Shown: positions 36,337 through 47,494 of the stretch, in pieces | Numbering within the stretch: position 1 is the stretch's first letter | Layout: the number at the start of each line of letters is the position of its first letter | NCBI GenBank assembly: GCA_025766275.1 | Contig: JAFKAC010000005.1 | Location: 2,232,001 to 2,296,000 of the forward strand | Origin: Lactarius indigo | Lineage: Eukaryota > Basidiomycota > Agaricomycetes > Russulales > Russulaceae | Length of the DNA stretch: 64,000 bases | Direction: 5' to 3' | The notes under the pieces: model-generated | What the model was told of the DNA's origin: nothing | The model's database searches: none | What the model saw: only the letters and a program-made list of their open reading frames with translations | Translations under genes and position numbers: made by a program

Positions 36337-38892
36337 TCAAATAGGGCGAATCAGGGAAATATTCTTCATGAACTGCATCGCATCAGTCCGGTAGTTGTCG
36401 TCCCCAATCACCCGGGGGAAATATATGTCGTCTTGGAAGATAAGTGCCTTGGGCTTCGAAGGCTCCCATAGCAGGCCAGGTCACCTTGGGCCCGGAACCG
36501 GAATTACCATTGGGATCCAATTTGTTGGTAAAGAAAATGATGTGGTTCAAGAGGTCTGACAGTTGAGTTGGCTCAAGCATCGCAAACGAGTTGACCGAGA
36601 TCCGACCCGTGGAACTAGAAGTGGGAACGTCAGCCGTCTACAAACTCGAATATAGGAAGCTGGCGAGCAGGCCATACCGCTCCAGCGAAAGGAATATCCT
36701 TGCCGCGCTTATGGACTGCGAAGGGGTATCAGCCACCTGGAGCGCGGATTCAGGCAATCAAACACGAACTAAATCCCCATGACGGTTGTGTTTTAGCGAC
36801 TTTCTCCAATAACAGCCGACGTGGGCTGTGGAAAACGAAATCGCCTTGAAGGGCCGCAATGCGCTTGAATTGTGGACCTAGCGGCGATCGACCTCAGCTT
36901 GGAATGGACCGACTGCGAACGAGAAAACGTACTGAAGACGTTGTTATAACCGGTGTCGAAAGGAGAACCGGCCCTCTGGTCATCCGGATAATGCGTCAGA
37001 AGCACGTCAATCTCTTTGTCCTGTCGCAGTTCCACATCATGTATTTTTTCATGTATTCCTTCAATTCCGCATTGGTGCTGTCAAACCGATGAGCTCCTCG
37101 CGCGACAACGAGTAAGATGTATACTTGCGTGATGTTCGCCGAGGATAATGAGAACAAAGAGCCCTCGTCGTCGCAGTTTCCTGGAAAGCAGGTGAGACCC
37201 ACGATGCCGATACCGGATGCGATGACGGAAAAAAATACCTGTAATCATGGGTACCTTGGCCACATTACCACGTAGAACGGAATGCTGAGGGGGCTCCCTC
37301 AAGAAGATCCCATCGACTCGGGGTAACCAAGCCAGTATCAGTGCCTGTGATGCATACGATGAAGCCTTCAAAAAAAACCTTCAGAAGTGTAGCACGCGGC
37401 ACTCCTACCTGATAGGAAAACATGTTGGGAGACTCGTCCATAGCTTTCTTGTACGTGGTGTACGGAACCTTGCGAAGGCAATCGAGAGTGTCAGCACGTC
37501 CTTGACAGCCGGTCTTCTCAACCATAAAGTCGTAGTATCGTTGACCATTTTTGATGTCGCCGACGGGGATGGGACCACCGGACTGCATGACCGCGCCACG
37601 GAATAAGCCTTCATTATTTCCACCGTTCGTTATCATTTGCATGGCCACCGAGATGGCACCTGCGCTTTCTCCCCAGCTGTATCGAAAATAAGTCGACGGC
37701 GCCAAGGGCGATGCAAATTCTGACTTACATCGTCACCTTCGAAGGGTCACCACCGAACTTTGAAATATATTTCTGCACCCATCTCAACGCGACGCGTTCT
37801 TGAAGATGCGTGAACGAACGGTTTGAGTCGGAGTGTTTATCAACTTACGGTCCTGAAGGCCAAGATTGCCGACCTCCGCTTCCTTGACTTCCTTCCCGGG
37901 TAAGAAACCCAAGGCTTCCGGGACGAGAGATTAGGATCTGAAGAGCATCCGGAGGATGCCAATAAACATACCAGAAAGACTAGAAACGTGGGCATTAGAG
38001 GGGAGCTCCTCAATGCGAATACAAAGACCTCACCGATAGTTGATGCTAACGTAGATGACCGGCTGCTTGAGCTCGATCGAACGTTCGACCACCTTTCCGC
38101 CGTCGTAACTATCGGAAGCGATTGTCAGACAGAGTGGTAGACCCAGTAGGATGAGGGCACGCACGTAGAGGGACCACCAATCTCGAATCCACCACCATAT
38201 ATCCACTGAAAAACATGTCGCATGTCGCTTGAATGCCATACAAACTCGGGAGTATCAAAGAACCTACAACTAGAACCGGGTAGTTGGAATCGGGATTGGC
38301 ATCGGCGGGCTTCACGACATTTACGTTGAGGCCTTAGAAGTGGTTGAGCTCTGCAAGATCAGGAGACGTAGCATAGGCCTTACAGTCCTCGGCATCATGC
38401 ATAATATTTGAATATATTCTGTTGATAGTGCCAGCCACCTGTGGAACCTTATCGAACGCTTTCGAGAGAGTGAACGCCTGCTGTGGGCACGAGTTGCCAT
38501 ATTTCTGAACGGTGTAGTTAAAGCCTTCGTATTCCTGGATGGCTTCTGGCCTGCGCAAACGGCGGTCACCGGTTCTGGCAGACATCGGTAAGGACTTATG
38601 TCGAACGGTGAACGGAGAAGGAGGCTCACGGAGGATGCGCGAAAGGGATCCCCAGGAATTGGTGGGTCTTTCCCTTTTCGATACCAATAAAGTTCCCACT
38701 GCCGAGTTTGACTTCTGGGTCCTTAGGGAGGGAGGGCGCACCCAACGCACTGTGGCCGCGTGTATCGTCAAAATTGACAGTGAGACTCGAGTCTTGTACC
38801 GTGACTTGTACCGTAAAAGAGTTCAACGGTGAGGCAAGAGAGAAGAGGGTGCGGGTGGCAAACAGGGCCAAGGTGGCGCGTTTGACTAGCAT
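36337..38892 (-). pseudogene. Carboxylesterase type B, palindrome left copy
   Basis: Same exon plan as the copy at 33180: signal peptide MLVKRATLALFATRTLFSLA, FLGIPFAHPP, PTGDRRLRRPEA, WIYGGGFEIGG, the 8-nt exon at 37972-37979 (tctttctg in sense), WGESAGAISVAMQ, CDDEGSLFS and the His of AFHGSDL. Most exons are open. Disruptions: an extra base near 36595 just after the catalytic His; a shift after KKYMM (about 37020); and a shift at WPA/WEPSKPK near 36470. The last two are shared by the right copy, so they precede the inverted duplication or reflect a splice reading I have wrong. Divergent from its twin, with 1.6 kb between the two start codons. Confidence 0.8.
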
Positions 38893-38952
38893 GACTAGGA
38901 AAGGCTTGTCGTAGAAGGGGAGCCTGAGTTCGACTTGCGTCACGAAAGCGGT

Positions 38953-38960
38953 CTTATATG
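38953..38960 (-). promoter_or_regulatory. TATA box, left palindrome esterase
   Basis: CATATAAG on the minus strand 60 nt upstream of the ATG at 38892, mirror image of the box at 40419. Confidence 0.55.
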
Positions 38961-39580
38961 GATTTCGGTCCAGTGCATTGTAGACATCTAAGGTGAGGGT
39001 AGTGGCAAGTACGGCCGGCCAGCGTCGAGTATGGCGGAAATACGGAAATATCTTCCGAATTTCCGAGTCAAGTCAGCCTAGCGTTCCCCCGGAATAGCAC
39101 GCCGACCCCCAGTAACGGTCGTCGAGATATTTCACGCATGCGACTCCGAGAAAACCATATTTTCCTAGAGCAATATGTCATGTCAGTCATAGTCCATAGT
39201 GTCGCGCTGCCTAACATGTGAACCTGCATGAGTCTTGATAGCCACAGGTACTGACCCGGAACTGAGATTCCCGAATCTACCCTTCTCCGCTTACCGCACC
39301 CAGAATGTGGGCACATCGCATAGGTGATAGGATATTCAACGTCCAACACCCGCTATCCCTCGCCATTTTCCAGAGCAGCCATCCTTCAGGTACACTCTAC
39401 GATGGTATTTGGGCATCCGCAACTCCTGAAGCAAGTGGTAGTTACCGACACGTCCAGAGTGTCTTGGTGGGGCCATGAATGGTCGAAGGACGTCGCTCAT
39501 GGATGTTGGCTGGCAGTGGCCATTTTTCCGCAGGAGTGACACACCCAAAAAGGAAGGTGTCATTACGGGCGTCCCGGAGC

Positions 39581-39796
39581 AACATTCGGACTCCCTCCAC
39601 CCTTGCCTCCACCTCCCCCAGTGCAGGCCGCCCTCTGCATGGTCGTGCTTTTTGAACATCTTAAAAAAACAGATGAGATTTATATTCGCTGACTAAAGAC
39701 AGGGCGTCTTGTACGCAAGACTGTATGATTAAGGAAATAGCTTTTTAAAAAAATGTGTGTGTTTTATTTTTGCTGACTAAGTATAAAGTAAACTCA
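39581..39796. other. Unique spacer at the centre of the palindrome
   Basis: 216 bp between the two arms with no mirror symmetry. The right half is AT-rich with A- and T-runs; gctgactaa occurs twice (about 39689 and 39771). No coding sense. A spacer of this size would form the loop of a foldback. Confidence 0.8.
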
Positions 39797-40418
39797 GCTC
39801 CGGGACGCCCGTAATGACACCTTCCTTTTTGGGTGTGTCACTCCTGCGGAAAAATGGCCACTGCCAGCCAACATCCATGAGCGACGTCCTTCGACCATTC
39901 ATGGCCCCACCAAGACACTCTGGACGTGTCGGTAACTACCACTTGCTTCAGGAGTTGCGGATGCCCAAATACCATCGTAGAGTGTACCTGAAGGATGGCT
40001 GCTCTGGAAAATGGCGAGGGATAGCGGGTGTTGGACGTTGAATATCCTATCACCTAGTGCGATGTGCCCACATTCTGGGTGCGGTAAGCGGAGAAGGGTA
40101 GATTCGGGAATCTCAGTTCCGAGTCAGTACCTGTGGCTATCAAGACTCATGCAGGTTCACATGTTAGGCAGCGCGACACTATGGACTATGACTGACATGA
40201 CATATTGCTCTAGGAAAATATGGTTTTCTCGGAGTCGCATGCGTGAAATATCTCGACGATCGTTACTGGGGGTCGGCGTGCTATTCCGGGGGAACGCTAG
40301 GCTGACTGGACTCGGAAATTCGGAAGATATTTCCGTATTTCCGCCATACTCGACAGCTGGCCGGCCGTACTTACCACTACCCTCACCTTAGATGTCTACG
40401 ATGCACTGGACCGAAATC

Positions 40419-40426
40419 CATATAAG
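40419..40426 (+). promoter_or_regulatory. TATA box, right palindrome esterase
   Basis: CATATAAG about 60 nt before the ATG at 40487. Confidence 0.55.
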
Positions 40427-40486
40427 ACCGCTTTCGTGACGCAAGTCGAACTCAGGCTCCCCTTCTACGACAAGCCTTTCCTAGTC

Positions 40487-43047
40487 ATGCTAGTCAAACG
40501 CGCCACCTTGGCCCTGTTTGCCACCCGCACCCTCTTCTCTCTTGCCTCACCGGTGAACTCTTTTACGGTACAAGTCACGGTACAAGACTCGAGTCCTCAC
40601 TGTCAATTTTGACGATACACGCGGCCACAAGTGCGTTGGGTGCGCCCTCCCTCCCTAAGGACCCAGAAGTCAAACTCGGAAGTGGGAACTTTATTGGTAT
40701 CGAAAAGGGAAAGACCCACCAATTCCTGGGGATCCCTTTCGCGCATCCTCCGTGAGCCTCCTTCTCCGTTCACCGTTCGACATAAGTCCTTACCGATGTC
40801 TGCCAGAACCGGTGACCGCCGTTTGCGCAGGCCAGAAGCCATCCAGGAATACGAAGGCTTTAACTACACCGTTCAGAAATATGGCAACTCGTGCCCACAG
40901 CAGGCGTTCACTCTCTCGAAAGCGTTCGATAAGGTTCCACAGGTGGCTGGCACTATCAACAGAATATATTCAAATATTATGCATGATGCCGAGGACTGTA
41001 AGGCCTATGCTACGTCTCCTGATCTTGCAGAGCTCAACCACTTCTAAGGCCTCAACGTAAATGTCGTGAAGCCCGCCGATGCCAATCCCGATTCCAACTA
41101 CCCGGTTCTAGTTGTAGGTTCTTTGATACTCCCGAGTTTGTACTGGCATTCAAGCGACATGCGACATGTTTTTCAGTGGATATATGGTGGTGGATTCGAG
41201 ATTGGTGGTCCCTCTACGTGCGTGCCCTCATTCTACTGGGTCTACCACTCTGTCTGACAATCGCTTCCGATAGTTACGACGGCGGAAAGGTGGTCGAACG
41301 TTCGATCGAGCTCAAGCAGCCGGTCATCTACGTTAGCATCAACTATCGGTGAGGTCTTTGTATTCGCATTGAGGAGCTCCTCTCTAATGCCCACGTTTCT
41401 AGTCTTTCTGGTATGTTTATTGGCATCCTCCGGATGCTCTTCAGATCCTAATCTCTCGTCCCGGAAGCCTTGGGTTTCTTACCCGGGAAGGAAGTCAAGG
41501 AAGCGGAGGTCGGCAATCTTGGCCTTCAGGACCGTAAGTTGATAAACACTCCGACTCGAAACCGTTCGTTCACGCATCTTCAAGAACGCGTCGCGTTGAG
41601 ATGGGTGCAGAAATATATTTCAAAGTTCGGTGGTGACCCTTCGAAGGTGACGATGTAAGTCAGAATTTGCATCGCCCTAGGCGCCGTCGACTTATTTTCG
41701 ATACAGCTGGGGAGAAAGCGCAGGTGCCATCTCGGTGGCCATGCAAATGATAACGAACGGTGGAAATAATGAAGGCTTATTCCGTGGCGCGGTCATGCAG
41801 TCCGGTGGTCCCATCCCCGTCGGCGACATCAAAAATGGTCAACGATACTACGACTTTATGGTTGAGAAGACCGGCTGTCAAGGACGTGCTGACACTCTCG
41901 ATTGCCTTCGCAAGGTTCCGTACACCACGTACAAGAAAGCTATGGACGAGTCTCCCAACATGTTTTCCTATCAGGTAGGAGTGCCGCAGTGCTACACTTC
42001 TGAAGGTTTTTTTTGAAGGCTTCATCGTATGCATCACAGGCACTGATACTGGCTTGGTTACCCCGAGTCGATGGGATCTTCTTGAGGGAGCCCCCTCAGC
42101 ATTCCGTTCTACGTGGTAATGTGGCCAAGGTACCCATGATTACAGGTATTTTTTCCGTCATCGCATCCGGTATCGGCATCGTGGGTCTCACCTGCTTTCC
42201 AGGAAACTGCGACGACGAGGGCTCTTTGTTCTCATTATCCTCGGCGAACATCACGCAAGTATACATCTTACTCGTTGTCGCGCGAGGAGCTCATCGGTTT
42301 GACAGCACCAATGCGGAATTGAAGGAATACATGAAAAAATACATGATGTGGAATGCGACAGGACAAAGAGATTGACGTGCTTCTGACGCATTATCCGGAT
42401 GACCAGAGGGCCGGTTCTCCTTTCGACACCGGTTATAACAACGTCTTCAGTACGTTTTCTCGTTCGCAGTCGGTCCAGTTCCAAGCTGAGGTCGATCGCC
42501 GCTAGGTCCACAATTCAAGCGCATTGCGGCTCTTCAAGGCGATTTCGTTTTCCACAGCCCACGTCGGCTGTTATTGGAGAAAGTCGCTAAAACACAACCG
42601 TCCTGGGGATTCAGTTCGTGTTTGATTACCTGAATCCGCGCTCCAGGTCGCTGATACCCCTTCGCAGTCCATAAGCGCGGCAAGGATATTCCTTTCGCTG
42701 GAGCGGTATGGCCTGCTCGCCAGCTTCCTATATTCGACGTTTGTAGACGGCTGACGTTCCCACTTCTAGTTCCACGGGTCGGATCTCGTCAACTTCGTTT
42801 GCGATGCTTGAGCCAAATCAGCTGTCAGACCTCTTGAACCACATCATTTTCTTTACCAACAAATTGGATCCCAATGGTGATTCCGGTTCCGGGCCCAAGG
42901 TGACCTGGCCTGCTATGGGAGCCTTCGAAGCCCAAGGCACTTATCTTCCAAGACGACATATATTTCCCCCGAGTGATTGGGGACGACAACTACCGGACTG
43001 ATGCGATGCAGTTCATGAAGAATATTTCGCTGATTCGCCCTATTTGA
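40487..43047 (+). pseudogene. Carboxylesterase type B, palindrome right copy
   Basis: Twin of the left copy with the same signal peptide, exon order, 8-nt exon (41403-41410) and catalytic motifs (WGESAGAIS, CDDEGSLFS, AFHGSDL). It has more private lesions than its twin: two added bases near 40581 (gagtcctcac against gagtctcac) and 40627 (cacaagtg against cacagtg) throw the region after the signal peptide out of frame, and an added T near 42794 breaks the frame right after the catalytic His. That last indel lies about nine bases from the corresponding but different indel in the left copy. Confidence 0.8.
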
Positions 43048-43203
43048 TGATTAGATTGGTTCTGTAGCGGAATAGTGATGTGTGGTAGCTAGGTCACTGT
43101 ACTCCTGACCTTGAATTTTCATGATGTCTACTTTCCCACGCATGGAATTTTAAACCTCAAGGGACGACAATGCACGAACTGCTCTGCCGCTCTGTCTTCG
43201 TTA

Positions 43204-44295
43204 GTTAACAAATCGATACCGACATCGCGTGATCTGCAAGATACAGGGTTGGGCAAGTGAAAACCCGCATTTCTCAACCCTCAGACTTCCATAATACTGC
43301 GAAATCTAAGGGCAATCCCCTGGGACACTCGAGTCATCAATACTCGAGTGCTCGCTCGCGATAAGTTGCACAATAGGAACTTGTTCGAGTCCACGCCGGC
43401 GTAAAACCTCACCGGATCTCGTCAGTCTGACGATTATAGAGAAATGGATTGGTCGCGTCTTTGAAGCTCCGTCCTAGTCAACAGGATTTCGTACCCGTAG
43501 AAGTCGAGAAGAGATGGAAATCCAAAGACGGATACTGTACTACAGCACATGAAAATACTCATGGCTCGGCAACTTCTAGTACGTCATTACTCGGGCCCTA
43601 GCTTTCCCAGTAAGCCTCATTGGCCGTGCTTTACTAGAGAGCATTCATGATTCGTGCATCGCAGTGGAGATGCTATCGATGGAGTATATAAATGGGTTGT
43701 AGCTAACCGGCTTTCCTTCCGTGTGGGGACTAGTAATGCGGTGGGTTTGTTCGTCGTCATGTTGGAGTACTTGACGCGATTCGGTCGCCGCTTTGACATG
43801 ATGGGGATACGTAGCGCAAAACCGGTCGGCCGAGCCACACGTCCAAAGAACCACTATGTCGAGGGTGCTTTTACTGTAGCTGAGACTGCTGGAAAAGGCA
43901 GGCAATCAGCCGCGGAACGGTTGTGGGGTGTGGTTCTTGGTCCCATCTTCTCGCCAGACATGGCTCGATGGTTCATCAGGGGCAGGTATTGATTCTTTCA
44001 TTGAAAAAAGAATGGGACAATCAACCAAGTTTGGTTCGAGTGCCGTGGGAATTGGTTGGAAATTGGAATGTCCGATGGGGCCGATGACACCGAAACGAAA
44101 GTAGCCAAGAAAGTAGCCTTTCGGTGGTGCTCTGCCTGCGAGTGGCTTCAGTACCAACAATCTTCAGACCCATCACTGTGCTATGCTAGCTCGCTGAACG
44201 TAATAACCAGAGGATATCAGATTATATACCAGAGTATTAGTGCCTTGGTAGGTTGTACCTTTGATTCTCCGCAGATGACCTATTGAAACTGGGCA
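43204..44295. other. No supported gene
   Basis: Right flank of the palindrome up to the F-box gene. An open frame of 112 codons at 43654-43992 (plus) has no recognisable motif and no splice partners, so I do not call it. Confidence 0.45.
44224..44229 (+). promoter_or_regulatory. TATA box of the second F-box gene
   Basis: TATATA about 70 nt before the ATG at 44296. Confidence 0.4.
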
Positions 44296-45331
44296 ATGGC
44301 AGTTCACGATATGATTCAGAACTTTCCGCCGGAACTCCTTTTTCATATCTTCCGCTATGCCTGCGTTGACGAAGGCGTTACCGCTCGTTCTCTCTCGCTC
44401 ACCTCCAAATACGTTTCGTCTGTCTCTTCTCGATTCCTATTCAACACGCTCTACCTTGCGAATGCCGACAGCCTCCAGTGTGCCCTTCGTCGCCTCTCAT
44501 CCCTTCCCCCCCACCTCCGACAAGTGTATCACCTTTTCGTTGCGGACTCGAACGGACAGACACCTACCAAGTCAAAACCAGACCTAGTACGTTGACGGAT
44601 TTTACCCCGTAGCGACCATGCGTGAACGGCCCAAATCATGATGTGTGCCTCTTCCCCAGAGCGAGAGCTTCACCCAAATCTCATCCGGCCTGTTCTCGCA
44701 GATCTTGCTCCTCACTGCGCCGACTCTCCGTACCTTGACCGTCGTCATCCGCACCGCACGCATCAGCAGCATCCTCGAATGCATCGCACACACGGCCATG
44801 CACGACTTGACAGACCTGACGCTGAGCTTCAACCCGACGCGCATCGCCGTCCCGCTCGACCCAGCCTCCCGCAACCCACCCAGAGCGAACCTGCCGCGGC
44901 TGCGCAACCTACACATCGACACCTGCCACGTCTTGTCCAGCACCGTCGCGCCCGCAGTAGCGCTCATCACCGCACACGCACCGCGCCTGGCAACCCTCCA
45001 CGTCTCCGACGTCCTCCTCATGCCGGGCTGCGCAGCCGTGCTCGCGCGGATGCTCGGTCGCCTCCCGCTGCGGGACTCGTACGGCTGGGTCGTACCCGAG
45101 GACGTGCTCGACAGCACTGCGCGCCTCCCGTTCAGCGTGCGGGAGTTCGCGCTGCAGGTGCGCGACTGGCCGCTGACATTTGTCCCGGAGCTCGCGCTCA
45201 TCGAGGTCATGGCGAGCATGGATTATGGCGACGGATTCGTACTGCTCCCGCCTACGCCGAGGCGGGGGTATCGGCACTGGAAAGAGGAGTGGTTGGCCCG
45301 GGTTCTGGACAGGTCTTTGGAGGAGATCTGA
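44296..45331 (+). CDS. F-box-like protein, two exons, intact
   Basis: A 320-residue protein from exons 44296-44586 and 44660-45331 (intron gtacgt...cccag). The N-terminus carries a degenerate F-box (FPPELLFHIFRYACVDEG, then LSLTSKYVSSVSSRFLF), the Skp1-binding module of SCF ubiquitin ligases. The rest is leucine-rich (FSQILLLTAPTLRTLTVVIR, LPRLRNLHIDTCH, APRLATLHVSDVLLMPG), consistent with irregular leucine-rich-repeat-like strands of agaricomycete F-box families. The second exon is markedly GC-rich, which gives long open frames in the other phases. No frame lesion, unlike the F-box gene at 12.5 kb. Target unknown. Confidence 0.8.
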
Positions 45332-45558
45332 GCGCAGGGTTGGTGCGTTCCGCGGCCGGAATTGGAAGCTCCGCTAAATCTCCCTTAGGTTTCGCTGAGG
45401 ACAACACAACTATTGCGGACCAACCGCGGTGCCTGCAAAGCGTTTGTCCGCAACTTCTTATTTTATGGCTATTTCTCCGTCTTGCATTACAGCAGCAATA
45501 GTTGGTTACGATACAGCGCCTATTACATCATAATCACGTGAGGAATATTCGGGATCCT

Positions 45559-45566
45559 GTATATAG
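45559..45566 (+). promoter_or_regulatory. TATA box of the alkyltransferase gene
   Basis: GTATATAG about 55 nt upstream of the ATG at 45619. Confidence 0.5.
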
Positions 45567-45618
45567 CGACTAGTGACTCGAAACGAAAGTATCGTCGTGA
45601 GACCCACCAGACCCAGAC

Positions 45619-46327
45619 ATGCCAGCAGAGAGACATATTTCTGACATTGCCTCGTTTCGATACACTCCTGCGAAGCGGGCTCACTCAAAACCGTACCAGC
45701 AGCGAGCAACGTCATCACCACCAAGTAGCGACTGCGACCCTTCTCTCCAAGAAGCAACAGACTTCTCTAAATGTAAGCGAGCCCAAGACGACGATCCTTT
45801 TCGTTCCAGTAATTATTTTCCCTTTTGCGTATAAAAAAAAAGGTGACATCTACTACCCTCTGACGTCCTCCGAGCGCGAGGCGTTCCGCACGGAGGCCGG
45901 CAAGCGCGTCCCGCCGCACCACTGGGCCGTATACGACCTCATACGGGGGATCCCCGCGGGCAAAGTATCGACGTACAAGGAGGTATGCTCTGCCCTCGGC
46001 TCGGGCTCTCCGCGCTCCGTCGGCGGCGCGCTGCGCAACAATCCATTTGCGCCGCGCATCCCATGCCACCGCGTCATCGCGTCGAGTCTCTTCGTCGGCG
46101 GTTTCAAGGGCGAGTGGACTTCGTCGCACAGCGATGGGGGTGCCGCGGCGAAGGTGGTGGGCGGCAAAAATTGGCACCGGCCGTTCCGCGGTGGCGGGAT
46201 GGGCCCGTTGCAGAACGAGAAACTGCGCATGCTCGGTCGTGAGGGCGTGCGCTTTGGGCGGGATGGGCTGCTGTCGGTCAGCGAGGACGCCGTGTGGAAA
46301 TTCGGAGAGGTCGCGGATGGCCAGTGA
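45619..46327 (+). CDS. Methylated-DNA--protein-cysteine methyltransferase (O6-alkylguanine alkyltransferase)
   Basis: Suicide DNA-repair protein that would take the alkyl group from O6-alkylguanine onto its own cysteine. Exons 45619-45772 and 45843-46327 join in frame (212 residues). I chose the ATG at 45619 because the donor gtaagc and acceptor aaaaag then keep phase; an unspliced reading from 45647 would run through the intron. Key residues: VYDLIRGIPAGKVSTY with the active-site tyrosine, SVGGALRNNP with the arginine finger, and IPCHRV with the acceptor cysteine, followed by GGFKGEW. The first 50 residues are unrelated Ser/Gln-rich sequence. After the core is an extension (VVGGKNWHRPFRGGGMGP and beyond) longer than in compact alkyltransferase-like proteins. 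Because the acceptor Cys is present, this is not an ATL-type protein that lacks it. Confidence 0.9.
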
Positions 46328-47494
46328 GTTGTTGTGTCGGGTCGTGTTCTGACTGCGTAAATGCGAAACGCACATAATTTTTGTGTAATTTACGATTGAC
46401 GTCTACTATAATCGCTCGCTGGCAATCATTCGCCATTTAGAGACGAGCATCGAGGGAGACGTGGGCACTCTCTCTCCATGGTTGCTTATGCTTGGACGCG
46501 TGTGCCTCACATGAGTCGAATTCTTTCGCTGTCGTTAGTAGTGTTGCAATTCAAGTTTCAAGCTTCAAGCTTCAAGAGCCACTGCGCTACTCTTTCCTTC
46601 GCCGTCAATGATAATGCGAATCCATACTTGCGTTGAGAGCACAACGCGGCGGGGCGGCCCGGTACGGGCATCTCAACCAAGGAGCCATGAATATGGCCAT
46701 GATTGCGACACTCCGAGGTGACAACGTTATCTCTTTCTCTGTTCGATTTGTGTTTCGGTTACGACTACCTTACTTCTGATGTCTCCGGGATACGCTGTCT
46801 GATCAAGCGCGAGCCTGCCAAGCCCGACATCACAAAGGCGATGTTCACATACCCAGTTGCACTCACTACCTCGACTGGCTCTCGTTTGCTTCAATTTCGG
46901 ACTCGGACGGTCTCCTTATTATTATTATTTAGCTCAGTTGAATCGTCCGGCTATGATGTGTTCACATATACTCTGATCCCTTGTGATTCTTTATGGGGCT
47001 CGTATTTACAATTCGTACTGCCAGAGTAGTATAAAATGTACTTTCTCGGGACCCAAACCATCACCTTTATGTTCTCGAACCCGTCTTGTATTTATTATTC
47101 TCGGCGCTTCCTACTTCGACTTTACTATTTGAACTCGTCTCTTCTTCTCTTCTTCCCTGGGCACGCGCGTCATATCGTCGCTGATAGCGTGCAAGATGAA
47201 GCCAGTTCCAACGTTACTGTAGCTTGACTTTACACCTCGTTTTCCCTTACCTTTTTTGGCTACCATTATATCATATATCAAGAGGTGCGAAGAAGAAAAA
47301 AACAAAAGGCATGGCCCATGCTATGGTATATATTCGTCCATGAGCGGCATTCTCTAGTCTCCTCTAAGTAAGATTACAAAATAACTGCGGGCGGTGGTAA
47401 ACGTCAGATGTATACGTAATAGGTAGTTAAAGTGAGATCCTGGTTAGTCCGTGCAGGCAGAAAGGAGAGGAGAGCTAGCGATATAAAAAAAAAA
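46328..47494. other. Intergenic, simple repeats only
   Basis: Contains a short ttcaagc tandem run (about 46550-46577) and an (att)n microsatellite near 46915-46930. No gene seen. The two flanking genes converge here, so both 3' flanks lie in this stretch. Confidence 0.5.

Larger units (their letters stand above)
36186..39580 (-). repeat. Left arm of large inverted repeat
   Basis: This arm is, in reverse complement, nearly identical to 39797-43203. Symmetry was checked at five points: outer border (agcggcagagcag at about 36194 against ctgctctgccgct at about 43183), both stop codons, both start codons (38892 and 40487), the promoter segment 39080 against 40298, and the inner border (…gtcccggagc ending 39580 against gctccgggac… starting 39797). 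The centre is at about 39689. Differences are scattered single-base changes and indels. Confidence 0.93.
39797..43203 (+). repeat. Right arm of large inverted repeat
   Basis: Reverse complement of 36186-39580 with scattered single-base differences. It carries the second divergent esterase copy and its upstream region. Confidence 0.93.

Noticed and set aside
36186..43203. Palindrome as a DNA transposon with long terminal inverted repeats
   Set aside because: Nothing between the arms encodes a transposase; the arms themselves are esterase genes and no target-site duplication was seen.
44638..45501. 287-codon plus-strand frame, Pro/Arg/His rich
   Set aside because: Out-of-phase shadow of the GC-rich second exon of the F-box gene; composition is typical of a shifted frame.
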